Notes under the pieces: generated by a model
Seen by the model: the letters and a program-made list of their open reading frames with translations, nothing else
Databases searched by the model: none
Told to the model about the DNA's origin: nothing
Translations under genes and position numbers: made by a program
In this document: piece after piece, positions 1-10,591 of the stretch
Layout: each line of letters opens with the position of its first letter
How positions within the stretch are numbered: the stretch's first letter is position 1
Assembly (NCBI GenBank): GCA_026708055.1
Contig: JAPOVS010000087.1
Location: 1 to 61,073, forward strand
Length of the DNA: 61,073 nt
Source: a bacterium
GTDB taxonomy: Bacteria > Actinomycetota > Acidimicrobiia > Acidimicrobiales > CATQHL01
Reading direction: 5' to 3'

Positions 1-211
1 CGGCTGCGGCCTGCGCCTCCCGCGCCTTGGCGGCGGCGGCCTGCGCGTCGGCCAGAGCCACGCCGGCGTCGGCCTGCGCGGCGCCGGCCTCGCTCATGGC
101 GGCGGCGGCCGCGTCGGCAGCGCCGTCGTCGGCGGCGCAGGAGGCTGCGATGAGCATCACCCCCAGCAGCGCCACCAACCAGCGGCCGCGGATTCGTGCG
201 AGTTCACGCAT
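1..211 (-). CDS. ABC transporter substrate-binding lipoprotein, N-terminal part (runs off window)
   Basis: Only the first 70 codons are inside the window. The ATG at 211 is preceded by a GGGGGAG ribosome-binding site. Residues 1-25 form a signal peptide with a basic start (MRELARIRGRW), a hydrophobic core and a lipobox ending IAASC, so the protein should be a lipid-anchored exported protein. An alanine-rich heptad-like segment follows. The protein aligns throughout with the first 70 residues of the complete gene at 433-2379, and 54 bp of the coiled-coil DNA (2-55 against 2170-2223) are identical, so the two are a tandem duplication. By that homology the missing part should be a family 5 solute-binding domain. 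Confidence 0.8.
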   Translation of the reverse strand, partial: MRELARIRGRWLVALLGVMLIAASCAADDGAADAAAAAMSEAGAAQADAGVALADAQAAAAKAREAQAAA

Positions 212-357
212 GAGTTCTCCCCCTCGTGTGAGCGGCGCCGCTCCGGCGCCCGGTGATTGAACGAATCGCCGGACGAACCGGCGGGCAGATGTTAGCGCCG
301 GTCGGCGCGCGGTTCAGCGGCCGCGTCGTCAGCGCGATCCGGTCAAGAAAGGCGGAA

Positions 358-383
358 CCCCGCCGACGTGATTGCCGGCGGGG
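358..383 (-). terminator. Hairpin after the SBP gene, likely intrinsic terminator
   Basis: An 8-bp perfect stem, CCCCGCCG (358-365) paired with CGGCGGGG (376-383), has a 10-nt loop. It lies about 50 bp past the stop codon of the minus-strand binding-protein gene. On that strand it is followed by a pyrimidine-rich tract (TTCCGCCTTTCTT), shorter in U than a classical terminator. The rest of the 212-432 gap shows nothing else recognisable. Confidence 0.5.
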
Positions 384-432
384 CTCCGCTCGCTCGTTCA
401 ACGGGGCGCAGGCTCAGGCCCGCGCCGCGGGG

Positions 433-2379
433 TTACTGGTCCAGTGGATACAGATCCGCCAGCCGCGGGATCTCGTTCGGGTACAGCGCGTAGCCCCCGA
501 CGTTGTCGCGCAGGGCGATCTTGTAGTCCGGCTGCGCCAGGAACACCCACGGAGCGTCCTCGGAGATGATGCGCTGCGCCTCCTCGAACATGCCGCGCCG
601 GACTGCCGGGTCCTTCTCGGCCCAACCGTCGCGGATGATCTCGTCGACCCGCGCGTTGTTGTAGTCGGTGTAGTTGCCGAAGACGCCCGACTCCAGGAGC
701 AGCGACAGCAGGTAGTTGGGATCGTCGATCCAGGCCAGGGCCTCGTCCACGAAGAACTGCAACTGCTTGCCGGCCTTGCGCTCGGCGAACACGGCGGCGG
801 TCAGCACCTCGATCTCCACGTCCATGCCGATCTCGGCCAGGTGCGACTGGACGCGCACGGCGATCAGCTCGTGCTCGCCCTTGCCGGCGTCGATGGACAG
901 GCTCACCGGGGAACCGTCGTAGCCGCTCTCGGCCAGCAGTTCCCGAGCACGGTCCACGTCACGGTCGTAACCGATCTGGTCGCCGATCGAGAACGCCGAG
1001 CCGTTGGGCAGGGCGCCCCGGAGCCGCTGGGCCTCGTTCTTGTAGACGTTGGTGATGATGTCCTCGTAGTCCACGGCGTAGGACACCGCCTGGCGCACCA
1101 GCACGTCGTCGAACGGGGCGATGGAGTTGCCCATGCCCAGGTACGCCTGGTTCTTGGACGGGAAGCGCTGCACGACCACGCCGTCCACTCCCTGGAGGGC
1201 GGCGAAGTCCTCGGTGCCGAGGCCGATGGCCACGTCGATGACGCCGGCGCTCAGCAACTGCACACGCTCGGCGTTGGACGGGATGATCTTCCAGATGATC
1301 TTGTCGTAGGCCCGCTCCCGGCCCCAGTAGTTCTCGCGCTTCTCGAACACGACCTCCTGGTCGGGCAGCCAGCTGGCGATCCGGTACGGGCCGCTGGGGT
1401 TCTCGACGTTGGATTGGAAGTGCTCGATCGCCCAGGGGTCGTCCTCGGTCGCGTACTTCTCGACCACCTTCGGATCCACCGGCACCGAGGAGGTCATGTA
1501 GAACTGCTGCATCACCATCGGGCTCGGCGCGTTGGCCGTGAACTGCAGGGTGTAGCGGTCGATCACCTCGGGCGGCTCGTCGATGAAGGCGATGTTGGTG
1601 AGCAGCCAGGCGCCGCCGCCGGGCGTGTTGAGGTTCCGGTCCACCCAGAAGCGCACCGTCTCGGCAGTCACCTCCGTGCCGTCGTCGAACGTGACGCCCT
1701 CGCGGACCTTGATGGTGTAGGTGACCCCGTCGGCGTGCTCCTCCCAGGACTCGAAGTAGACCGGCTCCACCTGGTCGGCCACGGCGACCAGGGCGCCGTC
1801 CTGCTCCACGATCGGGTGGATGACCGGCGTGTCGGACACGATCAGCTGGGCCTCGTGGCCGCGGATGAAGTTGGTGCAGCACGGGTCCAGCGTCTGGATG
1901 TCGCCGGGCACGCCGACGGTGAGGATGAGTTCCTCCTCTGCCATCGGTTCCGGCGCGGTCGCCGCGGCCTCGGCCTCGGCGGCGGCCGCGGCGGCGGCCT
2001 CGGCGGCCCCGCGCGCTTGGTCGGCCTCGGCCTGTGCGGCTGCGGCATCCGAGCGCGCTTGGTCGGCCGCGGCCTGGGCGGCGGCCAGGTCGGCCTCGGC
2101 CTGTGCCACGGCCGCCTGGTTGCCCTCAGCGGTGGCCTGCGCCAGCGCCGCGGCGGCGGTTGCCGTGTCGGCTGCGGCCTGCGCCTCCCGCGCCTTGGCG
2201 GCGGCGGCCTGCGCGTCGGCCAGTGCGACCTCGGCATCGGACTGGGCGCTCTGCGCCTCGGCCATCGCACTGGCAGCGGTGTCGGAGGCGCCATCGTCGG
2301 CAGCACACGAAGCTGCGACCAGCATTATCCCCAACAGCGCCAGCAGCCAGCGCTTTCGAACTCCAATACTCCCGCGCAT
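433..2379 (-). CDS. Family 5 (oligopeptide/nickel-type) ABC transporter substrate-binding lipoprotein with coiled-coil spacer
   Basis: Start: ATG 2379, with GGGAG six bases upstream; it aligns with the start of the paralogue at 211. An ATG at 2391 is also in frame. The signal peptide ends in a lipobox (LVAASC, about residue 25). Residues of roughly 30-140 are an Ala/Gln/Glu/Asp heptad-rich region predicted to be a long coiled coil. A family 5 solute-binding domain of about 500 residues follows, with typical features such as the VGVPGDIQTLDP start, the FDDGTEVTAETVRF segment and the YDRDVDRARELLAESGY segment. Such proteins capture peptides, metals-chelates or sugars for an ABC importer. No permease or ATPase gene is in the window. 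The coiled coil between anchor and binding domain is unusual for this family. Substrate unknown. Confidence 0.88.
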   Translation of the reverse strand: MRGSIGVRKRWLLALLGIMLVAASCAADDGASDTAASAMAEAQSAQSDAEVALADAQAAAAKAREAQAAADTATAAAALAQATAEGNQAAVAQAEADLAAAQAAADQARSDAAAAQAEADQARGAAEAAAAAAAEAEAAATAPEPMAEEELILTVGVPGDIQTLDPCCTNFIRGHEAQLIVSDTPVIHPIVEQDGALVAVADQVEPVYFESWEEHADGVTYTIKVREGVTFDDGTEVTAETVRFWVDRNLNTPGGGAWLLTNIAFIDEPPEVIDRYTLQFTANAPSPMVMQQFYMTSSVPVDPKVVEKYATEDDPWAIEHFQSNVENPSGPYRIASWLPDQEVVFEKRENYWGRERAYDKIIWKIIPSNAERVQLLSAGVIDVAIGLGTEDFAALQGVDGVVVQRFPSKNQAYLGMGNSIAPFDDVLVRQAVSYAVDYEDIITNVYKNEAQRLRGALPNGSAFSIGDQIGYDRDVDRARELLAESGYDGSPVSLSIDAGKGEHELIAVRVQSHLAEIGMDVEIEVLTAAVFAERKAGKQLQFFVDEALAWIDDPNYLLSLLLESGVFGNYTDYNNARVDEIIRDGWAEKDPAVRRGMFEEAQRIISEDAPWVFLAQPDYKIALRDNVGGYALYPNEIPRLADLYPLDQ

Positions 2380-2481
2380 ATTGTCTCCCATCTGTTCGTC
2401 GGGGCCGCATCGGGCGCTCCGGTGGAATGCGCGCCGCTCCCGCCCACCCGGCGAAAACGACCCGCGCATCGTAGCCGCAGG

Positions 2482-3195
2482 TCAGCGGATAGTCACAAAA
2501 CGCTCGGTCAAGTCCGCATGCCGGGCGGGACGCATGTCGGATCCGATGTCGTAGGCGATCGGGATCCCGGTGGGGATCTCCACGCCGGCGATGCCGGCGT
2601 CGGGGACGTTCTCGAGGTGCTTGACCAGCGCCCGCAGGCTGTTGCCGTGGGCGGCCACCAGCACGCAGCGGTAGGCTCGCAGGTCGGCTCCCAGCGGCCC
2701 CTCCCAGTAGGGCAGCAGGCGGGCGAGCACGTCGGCCAACGACTCGCACCGGGGCATCTCGCCGGCCGCAAGGTCCGTGTAACGGGGATCGGTGGCGGGG
2801 TTCCACGGGTTGTCGGGCCGGATCGGCGGCGGCGCGGTGGCGAAACTGCGGCGCCACAGCCTGACCTGCTCGGCGCCGTGACGGGCCGCTGTCTCGGCCT
2901 TGTCGAGTCCGGTCAGGTCGCCGTAGTGCCGCTCGTTGAGGCGCCAGTGCCGCCGCACACCGATGTCCCCGCAACCCACCTCGACCAGCGCCAGAGTGCA
3001 GGTGTCGATGGCTCTGGTCTGCAACGAGGTATGGGCCACGTCGGGGCGGATCCCGGCTGCTGCCAGCGCCCGCCCGGCGGCCACGGCCTCCTCGCGACCC
3101 TGCGGCGACAGGGGGCTGTCGTACCAGCCGGTGAAGCGGTTCTGGAGGTTCCAGGTGCTCTGCCCGTGGCGGAGCAGGATCAGGTTGGCGGTCAT
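2482..3195 (-). CDS. gpmA: 2,3-bisphosphoglycerate-dependent phosphoglycerate mutase
   Basis: Cytosolic glycolytic enzyme interconverting 3- and 2-phosphoglycerate. The 237-residue length is normal for the family. The catalytic motif LLRHGQSTWN (His10 is the phosphorylated histidine), the LNERHYGDLTG segment with the acid residue, and the late AAHGNSLRALVKHLE motif with the second active-site His are all present. It starts at ATG 3195, is transcribed with the binding-protein gene downstream on the minus strand and diverges from dnaK. A different histidine-phosphatase gene lies at 33398-34021, which is less GpmA-like. Confidence 0.96.
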   Translation of the reverse strand: MTANLILLRHGQSTWNLQNRFTGWYDSPLSPQGREEAVAAGRALAAAGIRPDVAHTSLQTRAIDTCTLALVEVGCGDIGVRRHWRLNERHYGDLTGLDKAETAARHGAEQVRLWRRSFATAPPPIRPDNPWNPATDPRYTDLAAGEMPRCESLADVLARLLPYWEGPLGADLRAYRCVLVAAHGNSLRALVKHLENVPDAGIAGVEIPTGIPIAYDIGSDMRPARHADLTERFVTIR

Positions 3196-3538
3196 CGGGC
3201 CCGTCCGGAAGGCGACTCTCGCGGGACGGCGCCCAGCCGTCCACCGCCGATGACCCTACCGAGTGCTCCCGACCGGCATCCCCACCCGGTCGCCCACCGC
3301 CCGATCTGCAGCGAGACGGCGGACCATTCCGTTTGCTCAGCAGTGGCGGGAAGATTTTGGCCGCTGCGGTTGTTGAATCTGTTGTCCGGTCCGCCGGTGG
3401 GCGCCCTTCAGGCGAACGGCAGGCGAACCGGGCCTCGGTAGCCTGCTTCGGGACGAGGCAGAACGCGCCGCGAGACATGTCAGGTTTCGCCGGTCCGGCG
3501 CGAGGACCGTCGAAAGCACTTCGGAGAGGTAACGCAGC
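3196..3538. other. Divergent gpmA/dnaK intergenic region
   Basis: These 343 bp separate two divergent genes and must hold both promoters. I looked for the HspR site (CTTGAGT-N7-ACTCAAG) and for a CIRCE element and found neither. The only ribosome-binding signal is GGAGAG at 3523-3528 before dnaK. No coding frame here is convincing. Confidence 0.6.
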
Positions 3539-5379
<1,841 letters not shown>

Positions 5380-5383
<4 letters not shown>

Positions 5384-5952
5384 CGGCTGGGACCGAGCAA
5401 GACCCGGCGCCCGGCGCCACCGAACCCCTCGAGTCGGAGCCCACGGCAGGCACCGAGCCGGAGGAGGCGACGCCACCGGACAGGTCGGCGGCGGAGGCAG
5501 CCGGGGAGGATTCCCCGGCACCGGCCGGGGACACGCTCGACGGTCCGGCCTGTGGGCGGTGCGCCGGTTACCTCGACTCCCTCACCCGCCTCAAGGCGGA
5601 GTTCGCCAACTTCCGCCGCCGGGCCGGCGAGCGGCAGGCCCAGGCGGCCGAACGCGGCGCCGCCGATCTGGCGGCCCGGCTGCTGGCTGTTCTGGACGCC
5701 TCCGAGGCCGGCGCCGCCCACGACAGCGAGTTGGTGGGCCCGCTGCACAGCGCGCTCCTGGACGCGCTCGCCGAGGGAGGTCTGGAAGTGATCTCACCTG
5801 CCGGCCAACCGTTCGATCCGAACTATCACGAAGCGGCACTGCACACCACCGCCGAGAGCCCCGGCGACCCGATCGTGACCGAGGTGCTCCGCACCGGCTA
5901 CGCCTGGAGCGGGCGGGTGCTGCGTCCTGCGGTGGTCGGCGTCCGGGGATGA
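5380..5952 (+). CDS. grpE: Nucleotide exchange factor GrpE
   Basis: Cofactor that releases ADP from DnaK. Its GTG start overlaps the dnaK stop (GTGA). The first 45 residues are acidic and low in complexity; then comes the dimerisation helix ([21 protein letters not shown]) and the C-terminal beta domain with the family signature [11 protein letters not shown] and [18 protein letters not shown]. The total is 190 residues, slightly short but complete. A CGRCAGY motif just before the helix adds two cysteines not usual in GrpE. Confidence 0.95.
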
Positions 5953-6002
5953 CCGCCCGCCCGCACGAGTCCTGAGGCGGGTGAGCCAGTGAACGTAAGC
6001 CA

Positions 6003-6944
6003 GTGAACGACATACGCCAGGAGTGGCTTCAGAAGGACTACTACCGCGTTCTGGAGGTGGCGCCGGACGCACCCCAGGATGAGATCACCAAGGCCTACCG
6101 CTCGCTCGCTCGCCGGCTGCATCCGGATCGGAACCCCGACGATGCCCGCGCCGAGGAGCGCTTCAAGCAGGTCTCGGCCGCCTACGACGTGGTCGGCGAC
6201 GCCGACAAGCGTGCGCAGTACGACGAGATCCGCCGCCTCGCCGCCGGCGGGAATCCGTTCGCCGCCACGGGTCCGGGGGGAACGCACTCCTTCCAGTTCT
6301 CGGGCGCCGACGGGCTGAATGACCTGCTGGCGAACCTGTTCGGCGGCGGTGCCGGGCCGTTCGGCGGCGCGCCGGGCGGCAACCGGCCGCAGCGGGGACC
6401 GGACCACCAGGCACAGCTCTCCCTCTCGTTCTCCGAGGCGGTGAACGGGGTGACCAGGGAGGTCTCCCTGGGTGAGCGGTCCGACCGCCGGAAGACGAAG
6501 GTGCGGATCCCCGCAGGCGTCGACGACGGCCAGCGGATACGGCTGCGGGGCAAGGGCGGCGCAGGTGCCGACGGCGGCCCGCCGGGGGATCTCTACGTGA
6601 TCGTGCGTGTCGGCGACCACCCGCTGTTCGGGCGAGACGGCGACCATCTCACCCTGACCGTTCCCGTCAGCTTCAGCGAGGCCGCCGCCGGGGCGCGCAT
6701 CGCGGTTCCGACCTTCGAGGGTGACCCGGTGACGCTGCGCCTGCCGGCGGGCACCCCGTCCGGGCGGACCCTGCGCGTGCGCGGCCGCGGCGTGACGACC
6801 GACCACCGAACCGGTGACCTGCTCGTTACGGTGGAGGTCGTGGTGCCCAAGAAGCTCAACGCGGCCCAGCGCCGTGCCCTGGAGGAATTCGACGAGGCCA
6901 CCAAGGGCCCGCCGCCACGCGAGCACCTGGGAATGCCGTCTTGA
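6003..6944 (+). CDS. dnaJ: DnaJ-family co-chaperone without zinc fingers (class B / CbpA-like)
   Basis: Stimulates DnaK ATPase. The J domain spans about residues 10-75 (YYRVLEVAPDAPQDEI, with the HPD triad in RRLHPDRNPDD). A Gly/Phe-rich linker follows, and then the two C-terminal beta-barrel substrate domains (SLSFSEAVNGVTREVSLG, LRVRGRGV). The four CxxCxGxG repeats of class A DnaJ are absent, so this is a class B protein of 313 residues. Start: GTG 6003. A 12-bp direct repeat (AGCCAGTGAACG) places a second GTG 14 bases upstream in a frame that stops at once, so the later GTG is used here. It follows dnaK-grpE and is coupled to egtB (TGATG). Confidence 0.93.
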   Translation: MNDIRQEWLQKDYYRVLEVAPDAPQDEITKAYRSLARRLHPDRNPDDARAEERFKQVSAAYDVVGDADKRAQYDEIRRLAAGGNPFAATGPGGTHSFQFSGADGLNDLLANLFGGGAGPFGGAPGGNRPQRGPDHQAQLSLSFSEAVNGVTREVSLGERSDRRKTKVRIPAGVDDGQRIRLRGKGGAGADGGPPGDLYVIVRVGDHPLFGRDGDHLTLTVPVSFSEAAAGARIAVPTFEGDPVTLRLPAGTPSGRTLRVRGRGVTTDHRTGDLLVTVEVVVPKKLNAAQRRALEEFDEATKGPPPREHLGMPS

Positions 6945-8218
6945 TGTCGCCGGTCGGCACCCTGGCCGAGCGCTACACGGCCGTACGGGGCCTCACCGAG
7001 CAGTTGGCGGCGCCGCTGTCGCCGGAGGACCAGTGCATCCAGACGATGGCCGACGTGAGTCCCACCAAGTGGCACCGCGCCCACACCACCTGGTTCTTCG
7101 AGACGTTCCTGCTGAAGCCTCACCTCGAGGGCTACGGCGAGGCGGACCCTCTCTACCACTACCTCTTCAACTCCTACTACGAGGCGGCGGGCCCCCGGCA
7201 CCCCCGCCCGCAGCGGGGGATCATCTCCCGGCCCTCCGCCGCCGAGGTTGCCGACTACCGGAGGTGGGTCGACGGGGCGATGGTTCGCCTGCTGACCGGC
7301 GAGCCCCCCGAGCCCGTCGAGGACCTCGCGACCTTGGGCCTGAACCACGAGCAGCAGCACCAGGAACTCCTGCTCATGGACATCAAGCACGTCCTGAGCT
7401 GCAATCCCGCCCAGCCCGCCTACCGTCCCGCCCCGCCGCCGTCCTCGACGGTTGCCGGGTCGGGACCCGGCTGGGTCGGGTTCGAGGGTGGACGCCGGGC
7501 GATCGGACACGACGGCGGTTCCTTCGCCTTCGACAACGAGGGTCCGCGGCACGAGGTCCTGCTCAGGCCGTACGAGTTGTCCAGCCGTCTGGTCACCTGC
7601 GGCGACTGGCTGGCGTTCATGGCCGACGGCGGCTACCGGACTCCCACCCTCTGGCTGTCCGACGGGTGGGCGACGGCGCAGTCCTCGGACTGGTCCGCAC
7701 CGCTTTACTGGAGCCGGACCGGCGACGGCTTCAGCGCTGGCTCCTGGCACGTGTTCACCCTGGCCGGCCCGCGGGAGGTGCACCCCGACGACCCGGTCTG
7801 CCACATCTCGTACTACGAGGCCGACGCCTTCGCTCACTGGGCCGGCGCCCGCCTGCCCACCGAGGCCGAATGGGAGGCCGCCGCGGGCAGTGCTGCCGCG
7901 CGACCGGACAGCGATGACGCGAACTTCCTGTTCTCGGGCGCGCTTCACCCCCGTCCCGCCGCCGGCGACGGCCTCACGCAGCTGTTCGGCGACGTCTGGG
8001 AGTGGACCGCCAGCGCCTACAGCCCCTATCCCGGGTTCGCGCCCGCGGCGGGTGCTGTGGGCGAGTACAACGGCAAGTTCATGGTCAACCAGATGGTGCT
8101 GCGGGGCGGTTGCTGCGTCACCCCCGCCGGTCACGTCCGCGCCAGCTACCGCAACTTCTTCGCTCCGGGCACGCGCTGGCACTTCTCGGGCCTGCGCCTG
8201 GCCCGGGACAGCCGCTGA
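6944..8218 (+). CDS. egtB: Hercynylcysteine S-oxide synthase EgtB (iron-dependent sulfoxide synthase)
   Basis: Joins hercynine to a thiol substrate with O2 in ergothioneine synthesis. It has an N-terminal DinB-like four-helix domain and a C-terminal formylglycine-generating-enzyme fold. The iron ligands can be read: His47 in KWHRAHTTW, and His135/His139 in NHEQQHQE (HxxxHxE). The FGE part shows RLPTEAEWEAAAG and GDVWEWTAS. The ATG at 6944 overlaps the dnaJ stop by one base; a TTG at 6941 is possible but less likely. The 424-residue length is normal. egtD follows after 12 bases. No egtA, egtC or egtE lies near, so the sulfur donor (gamma-glutamylcysteine or cysteine) cannot be told. Confidence 0.94.
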   Translation: MSPVGTLAERYTAVRGLTEQLAAPLSPEDQCIQTMADVSPTKWHRAHTTWFFETFLLKPHLEGYGEADPLYHYLFNSYYEAAGPRHPRPQRGIISRPSAAEVADYRRWVDGAMVRLLTGEPPEPVEDLATLGLNHEQQHQELLLMDIKHVLSCNPAQPAYRPAPPPSSTVAGSGPGWVGFEGGRRAIGHDGGSFAFDNEGPRHEVLLRPYELSSRLVTCGDWLAFMADGGYRTPTLWLSDGWATAQSSDWSAPLYWSRTGDGFSAGSWHVFTLAGPREVHPDDPVCHISYYEADAFAHWAGARLPTEAEWEAAAGSAAARPDSDDANFLFSGALHPRPAAGDGLTQLFGDVWEWTASAYSPYPGFAPAAGAVGEYNGKFMVNQMVLRGGCCVTPAGHVRASYRNFFAPGTRWHFSGLRLARDSR

Positions 8219-8230
8219 CCCGTCACCACC

Positions 8231-9265
8231 GTGGTCTCGGGAGCACGCTCCGACGCGTTCGTCGCGGCCGGCGCCGGGAACCGCGGCTACACGATCAGCG
8301 TCTGCACCGACGAGGCCGCCCGGGACCGGGCGCTGGCGGCCGACGTGTCCGCGGGGCTCGGATCGATGCCGAAGGATCTTCCCCCCAAGTGGTTCTACGA
8401 CGACGAGGGCTCCCGGCTGTTCGGGGAGATCACCCGGCTCGCCGAGTACTACCTGACGCGCCGCGAGCACGAGATCCTGCGACGCGTCGCTCCGGAGATC
8501 GCCACGCTCTCGGGCGCCGGAACGCTCGTCGAATTGGGCTCGGGCTTCTCCGACAAGACCCGCCTGCTGCTCGACGCCATGGCCGCCGCCGGCACCCTCG
8601 AGGCGTTCGTTCCCTTCGACGTGAACGAGACGGCCCTCCGTGCCACGGCCGCCCGCGCAGCCGAGGCCTATCCCGGCGTGGCCACCCACGGCGTGGTGGG
8701 CGAGTTCGGTGCGGACCTGCGGTCGGTACCCAGCGAGGGACGGCGGCTGGTGGCCCTGCTGGGTAGCACCATCGGCAACTTCTCCGGACCCGAGCGCCGG
8801 AAGTTCCTCGCCGAGATCGCCGCCATGTCCTCGGCGGGCGAGACGTTCCTACTCGGTGCCGATCTGGTCAAGGAACGCAGTCGCCTGCTCGCCGCCTACG
8901 ACGACGCCGCCGGGGTCACGGCGGCGTTCAACCGCAACGTGCTGCGCGTCATCAACCGGCGTCTGGACGCCGACTTCGAGCCCCTGCGGTTCAGGCATGT
9001 GGCCACCTACGACGACGAGACCCAGCGGGTCGAGATGTGGCTGCGGTCCGAGGGCGCGCAGGTCGTGCACGTGCGACGCCTCGCCCTGCGCGCCGCCTTC
9101 GCCGACGGCGAGGCCATGCGCACCGAGGTCTCCGCCAAGTTCCGACCCGCCCAGGTCCTCGAGGAGTTGACGGCGGCCGGCTTCACGGTCCTGGCCCAGT
9201 GGCTGGACGGTGCCGGCGACTTCTCGCTCACGCTGGCGCAGCGCGCCAACGGGTCGCGACCGTAG
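8231..9265 (+). CDS. egtD: L-histidine N-alpha-methyltransferase EgtD
   Basis: Trimethylates histidine to hercynine using SAM, the first step of ergothioneine synthesis. The 344-residue protein has the family pattern: PKWFYDDEGSRLFGEITRLAEYYLTRRE near residue 55, the SAM-binding LVELGSGFSDKTRLLLDA, and the ALLGSTIGNF motif, ending in the TEVSAKF and SLTLAQR segments typical of EgtD. It starts at GTG 8231. It follows egtB and forms a minimal egtBD pair transcribed with the chaperone genes, which suggests a shared stress role. Confidence 0.95.
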   Translation: MVSGARSDAFVAAGAGNRGYTISVCTDEAARDRALAADVSAGLGSMPKDLPPKWFYDDEGSRLFGEITRLAEYYLTRREHEILRRVAPEIATLSGAGTLVELGSGFSDKTRLLLDAMAAAGTLEAFVPFDVNETALRATAARAAEAYPGVATHGVVGEFGADLRSVPSEGRRLVALLGSTIGNFSGPERRKFLAEIAAMSSAGETFLLGADLVKERSRLLAAYDDAAGVTAAFNRNVLRVINRRLDADFEPLRFRHVATYDDETQRVEMWLRSEGAQVVHVRRLALRAAFADGEAMRTEVSAKFRPAQVLEELTAAGFTVLAQWLDGAGDFSLTLAQRANGSRP

Positions 9266-9301
9266 GCTGGTCCGGGCCGTTCGCTCACGAGGGAGGGCGT
9301 T

Positions 9302-10591
9302 GTGGGAGCAACCGTGGTGGTTGGCACCCAGTGGGGCGACGAGGGCAAGGGGAAGCTCACGGACCTGCTCGCGGCCGAGATGGAGATGGTCGTGCGCTAC
9401 CAGGGGGGGCACAACGCCGGGCACACCATCGTGGTCGGCGAGGAGTCCTTCGCCCTGCAGTTGGTGCCGTCGGGCGTGCTCTACGAGCACATCACGCCGG
9501 TCATCGGCAACGGTGTCGTCGTCGACCCGTTCGTGCTCGTCGACGAGTTGGCCATGCTCGAAGCGCGTGGCATCAGCACCCGGCGGCTGCAGGTGTCCGG
9601 CAACGCCCACCTCATCCTTCCCTACCACCAGCAGCTCGACGTCCTCAGTGAGCGCCGCCTGGGGTCCAACAGGTTGGGCACGACCAAGCGTGGCATCGGA
9701 CCGGCCTACGCCGACAAGGCGACCCGCATCGGCCTGCGCCTGCAGGACCTCTTCGACGCCGGCATCTTCCGCAAGAAGCTGGAGGCAGTCCTGCGGGAGA
9801 AGAATCCGTTGCTGGCGAAGGTCTACAACCGGCTGGGCTACGACTCCGAGGTGCTCGCCGACAAGTACCTTCAGGAGATCCGCCCCGCGCTGGAGCCGTA
9901 CGTCACCGACACGGTGACGACGGTTCACGAGGCGCTCGAAGCAGGCCGCCAGGTTCTCTTCGAAGGGGCCCAGGCCACGTTCCTGGACCTGGACCACGGG
10001 ACGTATCCCTTCGTCACGTCCTCGAATCCGGTTGCCGGGGGAGCCTGCGTGGGCGCCGGCGTGGGGCCGCGGCACATCGAACGGGTCATCGGGATCACCA
10101 AGGCGTACACGACCAGGGTCGGGTCGGGCCCGTTCCCCGCGGAGACCCACGGCGAGGTGGCGGACCGGCTCGTGGCCGACGGAGCCGAGTTCGGCACCAA
10201 CACGGGCCGCCGCCGGCGCGTGGGTTGGCTCGACCTGGTGATGCTCCGCCATGCGGTGCGGCTGAACTCGCTCTCGGAGATCGCGATCACCAAGCTGGAC
10301 GTCCTCGACTCGCTGGCGGTCGTGAAGGTGTGCGTGGGCTACGACATCGGCGGCCGGCGCACCGAGGACATGCCGTACCACCAGTCCGACGTGCACCGGG
10401 CCTCTCCGGTGCTCGAGGAGTTGCCGGGCTGGCGCACCTCCCTGGCCGAGGTCACGGCGCCGGGGGATCTTCCCGCCGCCGCCGGCGGCTACCTTCGCTT
10501 CGTGGAGGAGCGGGCAGGTGTGCCGATCACGCTCGTCGGTGTCGGCCCGCGTCGGCGGCAGCTCGTCCGCCTGAAGTCGCCGTCGTCGTGA
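9302..10591 (+). CDS. purA: Adenylosuccinate synthetase
   Basis: GTP-dependent condensation of IMP and aspartate in AMP synthesis. The 429-residue protein starts with [17 protein letters not shown] (catalytic Asp and P-loop-like segment), followed by [10 protein letters not shown] with the catalytic His and [14 protein letters not shown]. The GTG start at 9302 has GAGGGAGGG upstream. The stop overlaps the purB start by four bases (GTGA), so the two steps from IMP to AMP are coupled. Confidence 0.98.
   Translation: MGATVVVGTQWGDEGKGKLTDLLAAEMEMVVRYQGGHNAGHTIVVGEESFALQLVPSGVLYEHITPVIGNGVVVDPFVLVDELAMLEARGISTRRLQVSGNAHLILPYHQQLDVLSERRLGSNRLGTTKRGIGPAYADKATRIGLRLQDLFDAGIFRKKLEAVLREKNPLLAKVYNRLGYDSEVLADKYLQEIRPALEPYVTDTVTTVHEALEAGRQVLFEGAQATFLDLDHGTYPFVTSSNPVAGGACVGAGVGPRHIERVIGITKAYTTRVGSGPFPAETHGEVADRLVADGAEFGTNTGRRRRVGWLDLVMLRHAVRLNSLSEIAITKLDVLDSLAVVKVCVGYDIGGRRTEDMPYHQSDVHRASPVLEELPGWRTSLAEVTAPGDLPAAAGGYLRFVEERAGVPITLVGVGPRRRQLVRLKSPSS

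Noticed and set aside
2490-2500. TCACAA as a Rex half-site near the end of gpmA
   Set aside because: It lies inside the coding end of gpmA with no matching left half or promoter context.
253-3441. A 1062-codon open frame on the plus strand across the binding protein and gpmA
   Set aside because: It is antisense to two well-supported genes; translation is Arg/Gly/His-rich and has no family features. Long shadow frames are expected at this GC content.
3196-3538. HspR (HAIR) or HrcA (CIRCE) operator before dnaK
   Set aside because: No inverted repeat with either consensus is present in this gap.
5983-6010. Alternative dnaJ start at the first copy of the repeated AGCCAGTGAACG
   Set aside because: The GTG of the first copy is in a different frame and meets a stop after five codons.
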